Below are positions 1 to 5,846 of a stretch of 6,540 bases of DNA, piece by piece (the stretch's first letter is position 1; every line of letters starts with the position of its first letter). Source of the stretch: JBEKTY01 sp049515555. Its GTDB lineage: Bacteria; Planctomycetota; Planctomycetia; Pirellulales; Thermoguttaceae. The position numbers and the translations under genes were made by a program. The stretch covers positions 1 through 6,540 of the forward strand of contig JBEKTY010000286.1 of the NCBI GenBank assembly GCA_049515555.1, read 5' to 3'. The notes beneath the pieces are model-generated. The model saw nothing but the letters and a program-made list of their open reading frames with translations, was not told where the DNA came from and ran no database searches.

Positions 1-149
1 CGTTGGAGCGTCGCCGCTGCTTTCCCCCCTCTTCACCCCTGCTTCCAGCGGGTTCCGTGCCTCGGCCGCCTCCGCCGCGACTACCGCTCCGCCCCTCCTC
101 GGCCCCACAACGCAACCGACTCAACAGTCGCATTTTGTCGCAGTTTGAG

Positions 150-225
150 GTGGTAGTCGGGCCGAAAAGTGGTAGAAGTGGTAGTGCCGGTTTGGCGGGG
201 TCGGTGCAACTCTAGGGGCTGGTAG
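150..225. repeat. Short GTGGTAG repeats
   Basis: The heptamer GTGGTAG occurs at 150-156, 169-175 and 178-184, and a one-mismatch copy, CTGGTAG, lies at 219-225. The spacing is irregular (19, 9 and 41 bases between starts), so this is not a tandem array or a CRISPR. It gives Thr/Ser-rich open frames on the minus strand that are unlikely to be real proteins. Its role is unknown; it could be a protein-binding cluster or simple low complexity. Confidence 0.35.
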
Positions 226-244
226 TTTCGGGCATCGAACCCAA
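221..244 (-). other. tRNA T-arm-like element, probably not a full tRNA
   Basis: On the minus strand, bases 244-228 read as a 5-bp stem (TTGGG with CCCGA, one G-T pair) closing the 7-base loop TTCGATG, which fits the TTCRANN T-loop consensus. The following seven bases (AACTACC, 227-221) could be the 3' acceptor strand. No matching 5' acceptor strand GGTAGTT, D-arm or anticodon arm is seen in the next 80 bases upstream on that strand, so a complete tRNA is not supported. It could be a 3' tRNA fragment left by integration, or a chance match. Confidence 0.2.
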
Positions 245-264
245 GTCGGCGGCCTACTGGCTCT

Positions 265-278
265 CCGCGTTGCCGCGG
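265..278 (-). other. GNRA-type tetraloop hairpin
   Basis: On the minus strand this reads CCGCG-GCAA-CGCGG, a perfect 5-bp GC stem with a GCAA (GNRA) loop. It lies about 20 bases upstream of the T-arm-like element on the same strand, so the two could belong to one folded RNA. No T-run follows it, so it is not a terminator. A short GC-rich stem can arise by chance in DNA of this composition. Confidence 0.25.
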
Positions 279-318
279 GCACGCTAATGCCCGATCGCTG
301 CCCAGCAGCACCCCGCCC

Positions 319-327
319 TGGTATAAT
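319..327 (+). promoter_or_regulatory. Extended -10 promoter candidate
   Basis: The bases TGGTATAAT form an extended -10 element: TG, one base, then a perfect TATAAT at 322-327. No good -35 box is seen at the usual distance, which is normal for extended -10 promoters. The expected transcription start, around 333-335, coincides with the left edge of the inverted repeat at 334-392, so the transcript would begin with that hairpin. The likely target is the small gene at 559-717. The assignment rests on the motif alone. Confidence 0.4.
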
Positions 328-333
328 GCCCTT

Positions 334-392
334 CGGCCGCGAAGTGCGGGACTCCCGCAGTCCCGAAGGCTACATGCTTACCTTCGCGGCCG
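334..392 (+). promoter_or_regulatory. Large leader hairpin with nested hairpin
   Basis: An 11-base perfect inverted repeat (CGGCCGCGAAG at 334-344, CTTCGCGGCCG at 382-392) encloses a second hairpin, TGCGGG-ACT-CCCGCA, at 345-359. Four T residues follow at 393-396. If transcribed from the TATAAT at 322-327, the RNA would start at or next to the stem, which would protect its 5' end or act as an early attenuator. A leader of about 165 bases then separates it from the small ORF at 559. The T-run is short and interrupted by C, so full termination is uncertain. It matches no riboswitch or named small RNA that I recognise. Confidence 0.5.
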
Positions 393-558
393 TTTTCGTA
401 TGGCCGCAGCACCGGTCCCATGACCCTTTTCGCCCACACCATCGATGGCAAATAGGGCAAGCCTGGCAAACCTTGACGGCCACCTCTCCAAGGCCCAATC
501 CTGCCGTTCCTTCTGGCCGATCTACCCGTCTGGCTGCCAGCAATGAGGAACCCTACCG

Positions 559-717
559 ATGAGCGACACCCACCCGACGCCGGCCGAGAAGCCCGCCAAT
601 CTGACGGCCCTGCAACGCGAGCTTGCCGAACTGGCCGCCCGCAGCAAACCCGTAGCTCGCCCCCAGAATCGCTCCCACGAGATCCGAGGCCCCGTTCTCG
701 TGATCCGCGGCAAGTAG
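559..717 (+). CDS. Small hypothetical protein, 52 aa
   Basis: This is a 52-codon ORF starting ATG at 559 and ending TAG at 715-717. GAGGAA at 545-550 lies 8 bases before the ATG, a good Shine-Dalgarno match. Codons mostly end in G or C, as in real genes of this DNA. The product begins MSDTHPTPAEKP and has a short helical stretch rich in Leu, Ala and Arg (about residues 13-27, with LQRELAELAARS). It then has a basic, Pro/Arg-containing segment and ends with a hydrophobic beta-like GPVLVIRGK. No signal peptide or membrane segment is visible. It faces the serine hydrolase gene, leaving 28 bases between their stops. I do not recognise the family. A promoter candidate and leader hairpin lie upstream, so the unit looks complete. 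Confidence 0.6.
   Translation: MSDTHPTPAEKPANLTALQRELAELAARSKPVARPQNRSHEIRGPVLVIRGK
676..702 (+). repeat. Inverted repeat in the 3' end of the small ORF
   Basis: CACGAGA (676-682) and TCTCGTG (696-702) form a 7-bp stem with a 13-base loop, inside the last codons of the 52-aa ORF. There is no T-run after it. It might stabilise the mRNA end between the two converging genes, but it may be coincidental. Confidence 0.25.
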
Positions 718-745
718 CCAGGCCCGTCGCTAGCCACGCTGAACG

Positions 746-1918
746 TCAGGGTTTTCCTGTCACTGTTGCCACAGCCGCCTCCTGAAATGCCCGCCGCACG
801 TCTGAGGCATCGGCGTTGGGGAAGTTCGACCGCTGGACCATCAGCACGTAGACCACTTGCTTCACCGGATCGATCCACGCCTGCGTGCCGTAGGCACCGC
901 CATGCCCGAACGTGCCCGGCGACAATACGGCGGTAACTCCTTGCGGCTTCCGAACCACGCAGCAACCCAGCCCCCAGCCATTGCCTTCCGTGAACCCCGT
1001 CTTCAGGTCGCCGGTCTGGATCGTGTTCATTGCTTTCACTGATTCGGGCGTCAGGTACTGCCTGCCGCCGAGCGAGCCCTGATTGAGGAGCATCTGGCAG
1101 AAGCGACCGTAATCCCGGGCCGTCGAGAATAATCCGCCGTTGGCGGCCGGGTAGCGGTCGCGGGACGCCGGGTCGTGACCGTCCAGAATGAAGATCGTTG
1201 TTTCTTCGAGCTTGCCATCTGCCGCCTTGTAGGACTTCGCCAGACGAGCCAATTGCTCCTGAGTTGGGTAGAACGTCGTATCCTTCATGCCCAGCGGATC
1301 GAAGAGCCGTTTCTGAAGAAACTCCGGCAGCGGCTGCCCAGAAACGACCTCGACGATTCTACCCAGCGAGTTGATACCTGACTGGCAATACTGCCACTTC
1401 GTCCCCGGCTCGAATTGCAGCGGTTTTTCGGCGTAGTGCGGAATCAGATCGGCCAGCTTGCCGGCAGCCCTGGACTCCTGCGGTGTGGCTTCGCCCATGC
1501 CTGAAATGTGGGTCAACAGGTGCCGCAGCGTCAGCTTGGCTGCCTTTCCGTCAACCGTTTTGAGATTGGCCAGCTCCGGCAGGTACTTGGCCGCCGGATC
1601 GTCCACAGAAAGCTTGCCGTCATCCTGGAGCATCAGCACCGCCGTTGCCGTCACCGGCTTGGTCATCGAGGCGATCCAGAAGAGGTTGTCCGGTCGTATC
1701 GGCTTGTTCGCCGCAAGGTCCGCGTAGCCGACGGTTTCGAGACTGATGACTTTGTCCTTGTCAGCCACGAGCGTCACGGCTCCTGCGATCGTGTGGTTCT
1801 CGACGAACGGCTGAAGAGCGTCGGCGATGTTTTTCGCCGGGGGATGGGCGTGGGCCGTGAGGCCGATCAAGGCGACGAGCGTACTGGCGGTCACAAACTT
1901 CATGCGGGCGGCGTTCAT
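746..1918 (-). CDS. Secreted serine hydrolase, class C beta-lactamase/EstB fold
   Basis: The 390-aa product belongs to the serine beta-lactamase-like superfamily (class C beta-lactamase, D-alanyl-D-alanine carboxypeptidase and EstB-type esterase fold). An N-terminal Sec signal peptide (residues 1 to about 24, ending AHA) puts it outside the cytoplasm. S84-M-T-K87 (in WIASMTKPVTA) is the nucleophile motif, Y177-C-Q179 lies in the second-motif position (in WQYCQSGINSLG), and H339-G-G341 (in FGHGGAYGTQAW) is the third motif. The conserved HLLTHISG (133-140) and NGGLFSTARDYGRF (260-273) blocks are present. ATG at 1918 is preferred over a longer upstream frame because AGAGGAG lies 6-7 bases before it and the signal peptide starts there. 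Substrate is unknown: esters or peptidoglycan peptides are as likely as beta-lactams. Motif two has Gln where YxN usually has Asn. It is monocistronic and divergent from the PH-like gene. Confidence 0.9.
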   Translation of the reverse strand: MNAARMKFVTASTLVALIGLTAHAHPPAKNIADALQPFVENHTIAGAVTLVADKDKVISLETVGYADLAANKPIRPDNLFWIASMTKPVTATAVLMLQDDGKLSVDDPAAKYLPELANLKTVDGKAAKLTLRHLLTHISGMGEATPQESRAAGKLADLIPHYAEKPLQFEPGTKWQYCQSGINSLGRIVEVVSGQPLPEFLQKRLFDPLGMKDTTFYPTQEQLARLAKSYKAADGKLEETTIFILDGHDPASRDRYPAANGGLFSTARDYGRFCQMLLNQGSLGGRQYLTPESVKAMNTIQTGDLKTGFTEGNGWGLGCCVVRKPQGVTAVLSPGTFGHGGAYGTQAWIDPVKQVVYVLMVQRSNFPNADASDVRRAFQEAAVATVTGKP

Positions 1919-1962
1919 GGTTGGCTCCTCTTGGCAGGGTGGTTGCGAACGGCGATTCCGAA

Positions 1963-1968
1963 AGCATA
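1963..1968 (-). promoter_or_regulatory. Weak -10 candidate for the serine hydrolase
   Basis: On the minus strand TATGCT lies about 45 bases upstream of the ATG at 1918 and matches four of six bases of TATAAT. No convincing -35 is seen. The position is right for a short 5' leader containing the ribosome binding site. Confidence 0.2.
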
Positions 1969-1999
1969 ACCCAAAACAGACGAGATTCCCACACGCCAC

Positions 2000-2011
2000 C
2001 TGACCCGTCAG
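2000..2011. promoter_or_regulatory. Short palindrome in divergent intergenic region
   Basis: CTGAC-CC-GTCAG is a perfect 5-base inverted repeat around two bases, in the 224-base gap between the divergent serine hydrolase and PH-like genes. It could be a small operator half-site pair. It is short, so chance is a real alternative. Confidence 0.2.
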
Positions 2012-2129
2012 CCCACCCGTTCGGTGGAAAGGTCCATCCGCCTGATGATCGCAACCAGAACGCTCAGGCAACCCAACTGACGGTCCGCGGCAAATATTCC
2101 CGCCGCTCGCCTATTCCTTGGCCGCGAAC

Positions 2130-2135
2130 TACAAT
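2130..2135 (+). promoter_or_regulatory. -10-like TACAAT just before the ATG; possible leaderless start
   Basis: TACAAT matches five of six bases of the -10 consensus and ends 7 bases before the ATG at 2143. That is the spacing at which transcription would start on the ATG itself, giving a leaderless mRNA. No Shine-Dalgarno sequence is seen before this ATG, which fits. No good -35 box is visible, so support is modest. Confidence 0.3.
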
Positions 2136-2142
2136 CATCAAC

Positions 2143-2598
2143 ATGGCCTACAACCACACCCAGTACGGCCGCTGGCACTACTTGCTCCTAGCCTTCGCTC
2201 TGGCAACGCTGGCCGGTTCCTGGCTGGCCCGCAGCCAGCCGCCCGTCGTCGTCCTGCTTTTGCTGTCCGCAGCCATTTTCGCTGTCTGCGGCCTGATGTT
2301 CGGCTCTCTGACGATCCGTGATGATGGCCAGTGGCTTTCCCTTCGCTTCGGGCCGCTGCCGGTCCTACGCAAGAGGATCCGCTACGCTGATATCACCGCT
2401 GTCGAAGCCGGCCGCACCAGGATCATCGACGGCTGGGGCATTCATTACATGCTGGGCCGTGGCTGGACCTACAACATCTGGGGCTATAGCTGCGTGAAGC
2501 TGACGCTGGGCCGCAAGATTATCCGGATCGGCAGCGATGACGCGGAGGGCTTGGCGAACGTCATCCGCGAGAAGACGGGCCTGGGGCTTTCCGAATGA
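2143..2598 (+). CDS. Two-TM bacterial PH-like membrane protein, 151 aa
   Basis: The product starts MAYNHTQYGRWHY. Two hydrophobic helices follow, about residues 12-29 and 34-54, then a cytosolic part of about 95 residues. The layout is that of small bacterial membrane proteins with a PH-like domain: beta-rich stretches (LTIRDDGQWLSLRFGPLPV, RYADITAVEAGRT, CVKLTLGRKIIRIGS) and a C-terminal helix (AEGLANVIREKTG). The 'xADITxVE' followed by 'xIRIGSDDAExLxxxI' pattern is typical of that group. The frame extends upstream to 1921, but the segment before ATG 2143 looks non-coding. No function is assigned; such domains bind lipid or protein in other families. The gene converges with the isochorismatase-like gene, 87 bases apart. 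Confidence 0.7.
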   Translation: MAYNHTQYGRWHYLLLAFALATLAGSWLARSQPPVVVLLLLSAAIFAVCGLMFGSLTIRDDGQWLSLRFGPLPVLRKRIRYADITAVEAGRTRIIDGWGIHYMLGRGWTYNIWGYSCVKLTLGRKIIRIGSDDAEGLANVIREKTGLGLSE

Positions 2599-2625
2599 TC
2601 GGGAACGGCGGGCTAGCCATAACGG

Positions 2626-2670
2626 CTTGCTCGCAACTTTCATCTTGAGATGAAAATCAAATAAAGCAAG
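2626..2670. terminator. Nested hairpin between convergent genes, possible bidirectional terminator
   Basis: TTTCATC-TTGA-GATGAAA (2638-2655) is a 7-bp stem with a 4-base loop, nested inside CTTGCT (2626-2631) and AGCAAG (2665-2670). It sits in the 87-base gap between the plus-strand PH-like gene and the minus-strand isochorismatase-like gene, where a shared terminator is expected. The stem is AT-rich and lacks a long T-run on either side, so termination strength is uncertain. Confidence 0.35.
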
Positions 2671-2685
2671 TCTGCTGGGCGTGGA

Positions 2686-3504
2686 TTAGGAACCGCCTTT
2701 CAGCAGGGCCTCGCTGGTGATCGTCGGACACCAGAACTTCTCGATGTATTCGATGACCAGGCGTGTTCCCTCCGCGTGGCTGACATAGGGCGGCCGGGCC
2801 GGGTTATACATGGCATCGGTCAGGTCACGTACCAGGAATACGTTCATGCCACGTCGAACCATGGTTTTGATGGCGAACGGCCGGTGAAGCACGCACATGT
2901 TCGTGTGCACCCCCATGACGATGAGATTCTTGACGTTCTTCTGCTTCACGAAATTCCAGACTTCCTGGCCGTCATCGCTAATCCCGTCCTTCTGCCCGTC
3001 GATTTCTATAGCGGGATGCTGCCGAGTCCAAGCCCGAAACCACGGTGCCTCGCCCGTATCGGAGCCGCCGTCCGAGGCGTCGATCGGCTGTGGCGGATCA
3101 TCGTGTGCCCTCTCCTTGGGCATTTCCGTCTGCGGGGCCTCGATCATCCGCTTGCGGGCCGCATGGTCCTTGTAGAAAGCCATGGTCTCGGAAGGGCAGT
3201 GGATGATCGTGACTCCTTTGGCCCGAGCCGCCTTGACCACGGCATTCATGCGTGGTGCCATGACCGCCACACGCTCGCTGGCACCCCGCGACCAGTGCTT
3301 GTCCCACATATCGCAGATGATAATCGCGGTGTCTTCAGCCCGCAGCGACTTCTGGCTTGAGATAACCTGCCATTGATTGTGGCCGGTGGCGTCGGGTTTT
3401 AGCACCTGAGTGCGTTGCGTAATCTGAAGTTCGGCGGCTGCCGCACAGCAAGTTGCCACGGCCACGAAAATAGATATGGCACCAAGGGCGGTTCTCGGAT
3501 TCAT
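2686..3504 (-). CDS. Secreted isochorismatase-like cysteine hydrolase
   Basis: The 272-aa product is a member of the isochorismatase-like (cysteine hydrolase) superfamily, which includes isochorismatase, nicotinamidase and N-carbamoyl amidases. Asp65 lies in the first conserved strand (AIIICDMWDKHW), and Cys204 in GVHTNMCVLHRPF is the expected nucleophile after the usual turn. Between them is an insertion-like segment rich in Pro, Asp and Gly (about 122-155). The N-terminus (residues 1 to about 24) is a Sec signal peptide ending CCAAAAE, so the enzyme is exported, unlike the cytoplasmic metabolic members. A Cys at 19-20 could suggest a lipoprotein, but the residues before it fit a lipobox poorly. 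ATG 3504 has AAGGGA about 7 bases upstream. The substrate is not evident. It begins two bases after the HsdR stub, so any distal promoter of its own may have been lost or replaced. Confidence 0.92.
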   Translation of the reverse strand: MNPRTALGAISIFVAVATCCAAAAELQITQRTQVLKPDATGHNQWQVISSQKSLRAEDTAIIICDMWDKHWSRGASERVAVMAPRMNAVVKAARAKGVTIIHCPSETMAFYKDHAARKRMIEAPQTEMPKERAHDDPPQPIDASDGGSDTGEAPWFRAWTRQHPAIEIDGQKDGISDDGQEVWNFVKQKNVKNLIVMGVHTNMCVLHRPFAIKTMVRRGMNVFLVRDLTDAMYNPARPPYVSHAEGTRLVIEYIEKFWCPTITSEALLKGGS

Positions 3505-3506
3505 CG

Positions 3507-3626
3507 TTAGTCCCTTTCTCGCTTGTTGATTTTCAGACTACTGGCTTGCCAGCCCAAGTTCTGCAATAATTGCAGAGCCGGAATCTGAGAAATATGGTCT
3601 TCAAGGAAAGAGGGCAGTTCATTCAT
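3507..3626 (-). pseudogene. Truncated N-terminus of type I restriction subunit HsdR, 39 aa
   Basis: The ORF starts ATG at 3626 and ends TAA at 3507-3509. Its first 27 residues, with EDHISQIPALQLLQNLGWQ at 9-27, resemble the start of one class of type I restriction R subunits, where this helix precedes the 'YLTPEEAL' segment and the nuclease and helicase domains (recalled family pattern, not a search). After residue 27 the match stops and 12 unrelated residues run to the stop, so the junction is near 3545. About a thousand residues of HsdR are missing. The start overlaps the stop of the nuclease gene by 8 bases (ATGAATGA), and GGGAGA lies about 8-9 bases before it, the design of a translationally coupled operon. 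The stub cannot be active. A real small protein is an unlikely alternative. Confidence 0.7.
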
Positions 3627-5832
3627 CTGAAATGTCTCCCATCGGTCGTAGATCATCAACCGAGCTACCACCTTCGGTGGCACCATCGCCTGTCCCCTGA
3701 AACAACCACCCATCATTATCGACTGCCAGTCCCTTGGAACCTGCCATCCGCAACATCTCATTTTTGACGCGGTCCAATCCCAGGCACCCCGCAAGGACGA
3801 TTCCGTTCAACCGAAATCTGGGCGTCTCCACCGAGCACTCCGCGAACTCGAATCTCGACGTGATTTGCTCCATCGCATCCCATTGAGGTTTATATGTAAC
3901 GTCTTCCTCAAAGAACCGGAGCAGATCCTTGCTCGTCAGTGATTTGCCTTGCCAAAAGCACACTTTCTCGCCACCCATCTCAACCGTAGCGGAATTGACG
4001 AAGTGCTCAAGTTCATAGTTTCCCCTCACCGGAAAGCTGCTAATTCGTAACCCGAGGAACATTCGGTTCGATACCAGTATGGCGGGAACACACCGCTCGT
4101 TTCCGTCGAGCCACTTGCCTAACTCGCCATTAAGCCATTTCTTGAATCGATTGTCCTGCCAGCACGATAGGAATCGGCTCAACTGCCCAGCCGCAGTATT
4201 GATGTGGTCAAGACTAGTGCGAAGCTCGTGCATTCCAGTGGGGAGAAGCGAGTTCTTGCATTCGCATACGAATACTTTGTCGTCTAGGCAGGCCAGGACG
4301 TCGATTTCGCCTTCTTCCCCATTCCAGTTATACTTCACGTGTGTGCGTACCTTTGCTCCCGCCAGGGTAAAGCACCCTGCAACATGTTTGCTAAGCGGGT
4401 CATGCGTTCCATCCTCGAACATTCGCTTGTTGGCGGTAAACAATACGTTTCGATAAACGTTCGCGTGTGCCGCAATATGTAACGGAACAAGCACGCTTTC
4501 TCCGGCAGGCAAGAGTGGAGTGTAGAGAATATCAACATGCCCGGTGTCTCGGGCCGAAAGCAAGTTGATTGCTGCCTCTACCTTCTCCGGTCCGACAATC
4601 TGCCCCAGCAGCGTCCTGAGTGTGTCCCTAGTCAACGAAGGCACAAGGGAATTGAAAACTATTTCTCGGCTCTTGGGGTACTCCTCTCGAAGTTTTGCCG
4701 CCGATACGCCGTGCATGAAGCTCAGAATGCGTGATACGCGGAACAGGTCACCGAATGTAAGTCCTTCTCCAACGTCAAAGCGAAACAGTTCGTCGCTTGA
4801 CACGCCCATTTCCCTACACGTGCACGTGACGGTCTTCTGTTCATCCTGCGTCAGAGAATCGACGTGAAGCATCCGTTCGACTAGAGGTTCTGGGAACTCG
4901 AAACGATACCGTGGGAACGGAGACTCGACAAACACGGCAACTTTATCAGCGACACGCTTACCAAGTTCGACAAACGAGGGGACATCGGCATCGTGCCAGT
5001 CATGACTCCTTGCAGAACGCTGCATATAGTCCTGAATATAGCCAAATTCCATCGCCCTGTGCTGTTCGTCAGAACTCGGGACGAGTCGAAACACGTTGCT
5101 GCCCGGACGATCAGTCACTCGATACCCGAATCTGTCGACTAGGAACTCCCAGTCGCGACATTCCGCAATGTGAGTGCCAGCGATAAGGTAGTCCACATAT
5201 TCGCCCTTGGCAGCAGATAGTGCATCGATTGGCACGTTGCCGCGAAGGGGCCCAAACTCGCGAAAGTAAAGTGCGAGAATAGTGGAGAAACCATCGCCAA
5301 GTTGCTCAGCGGAGAAGAAGTGGGCATCGCGAGATGGAAGAGCTGGATCAGACGGACAGAGTTCGAAGGTTCTCTTCAGAAATAAGAAATCGAGCGTTCC
5401 CAGCACTCCACGGATTCCGCGTTCCCTTTCGGACCCCAGCCAGTTGTGGAGTTCGTCGCATTCGTGCCGTATGCTCTCCGCCACGCGATGCAGGTTGCGG
5501 ACAGAATGTAGATAGTCTGTAACGACAGGAGACAGTCCGATATCGGGCTGCAAAAGGGAAAGGACGAGCGGGGCCAGTGGTTCAGCGACAAACCAGTGTC
5601 GCGACAATCTGAAGAGCCCACGTCTTTGCAGACTTGCCAGGAACCGTTCTTCATCCAGGAGAAGCCCCGCATAGAGCTTGTTTTCCGCTGTCTGGCGATC
5701 GGCTGCGTCAATAGCTTTACCGGCTTCGTCCAGGAGTTGTCGCGACTCGTTCTTAGTGAGCACGAGTGTGCCTTTGTGCTGAATCAGTTCTTGGGGGGCA
5801 GCAAGCCAAGAAGGGGTCGTCAGCGTAGCCAT
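3619..5832 (-). CDS. Large PD-(D/E)XK nuclease-like protein of unknown family, type I RM accessory
   Basis: The 737-aa product is intact. Residues 1 to about 440 are mostly helical by eye, with no signal peptide or membrane segment and no Walker motif, so it lacks an obvious ATPase. A restriction-endonuclease-like core lies at about 475-560: a helix, then E509-I-D511 (in NGEEGEIDVLA), then the strand VFVCECKNS with E524 and K526, then a helix with Gln550 (NTAAGQLSRF). This is the order seen in Mrr/NERD-type PD-(D/E)XK nucleases, so metal-dependent DNA cleavage is the likely activity. The C-terminus (about 580-737) is a further mixed domain. ATG 5832 is chosen because it follows the hsdS remnant's stop by 14 bases; GTG 5835 is possible, and no strong ribosome binding site is seen. 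Its stop overlaps an hsdR start. I do not recognise the full-length family. GC is visibly lower than in the left half of the window. Confidence 0.85.
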   Translation of the reverse strand: MATLTTPSWLAAPQELIQHKGTLVLTKNESRQLLDEAGKAIDAADRQTAENKLYAGLLLDEERFLASLQRRGLFRLSRHWFVAEPLAPLVLSLLQPDIGLSPVVTDYLHSVRNLHRVAESIRHECDELHNWLGSERERGIRGVLGTLDFLFLKRTFELCPSDPALPSRDAHFFSAEQLGDGFSTILALYFREFGPLRGNVPIDALSAAKGEYVDYLIAGTHIAECRDWEFLVDRFGYRVTDRPGSNVFRLVPSSDEQHRAMEFGYIQDYMQRSARSHDWHDADVPSFVELGKRVADKVAVFVESPFPRYRFEFPEPLVERMLHVDSLTQDEQKTVTCTCREMGVSSDELFRFDVGEGLTFGDLFRVSRILSFMHGVSAAKLREEYPKSREIVFNSLVPSLTRDTLRTLLGQIVGPEKVEAAINLLSARDTGHVDILYTPLLPAGESVLVPLHIAAHANVYRNVLFTANKRMFEDGTHDPLSKHVAGCFTLAGAKVRTHVKYNWNGEEGEIDVLACLDDKVFVCECKNSLLPTGMHELRTSLDHINTAAGQLSRFLSCWQDNRFKKWLNGELGKWLDGNERCVPAILVSNRMFLGLRISSFPVRGNYELEHFVNSATVEMGGEKVCFWQGKSLTSKDLLRFFEEDVTYKPQWDAMEQITSRFEFAECSVETPRFRLNGIVLAGCLGLDRVKNEMLRMAGSKGLAVDNDGWLFQGTGDGATEGGSSVDDLRPMGDISDE

Positions 5833-5846
5833 CACTGCTGAAAAAG

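Larger units (their letters stand above)
1..318. other. Non-coding stretch with no supported gene
   Basis: No convincing gene is seen here. Open frames on both strands are rich in Arg, Pro and Ser, as expected from chance reading of GC-rich DNA, and none has a clear ribosome binding site or a recognisable family. The stretch carries four copies of a short G/T-rich repeat, a tRNA-T-arm-like element and a GNRA-type hairpin, listed separately. It may be the 3' flank of a gene or RNA lying to the left of the window, but nothing visible decides that. Confidence 0.5.

Noticed and set aside
150..392. CRISPR array or riboswitch
   Set aside because: The repeats are too short and irregular for CRISPR, and the hairpins match no riboswitch core that I recognise.
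287..562. 91-aa plus-strand ORF covering the leader hairpin
   Set aside because: It has no good ribosome binding site, reads through a strong inverted repeat, and has the Pro/Arg/Ser composition of chance frames.
1508..1969. 153-aa plus-strand ORF opposite the serine hydrolase
   Set aside because: Arg/Gly/His-rich shadow frame of a GC-rich gene; the minus strand carries all the catalytic motifs in order.
2776..3360. 194-aa plus-strand ORF opposite the isochorismatase-like gene
   Set aside because: Antisense shadow; no ribosome binding site and no recognisable domain, while the minus strand has a clear family match and signal peptide.
3627..3794. Upstream extension of the HsdR stub to a start at 3794 (95 aa)
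   Set aside because: The extra 56 residues overlap the nuclease gene out of frame and look unlike protein; the HsdR match and a ribosome binding site both point to ATG 3626.
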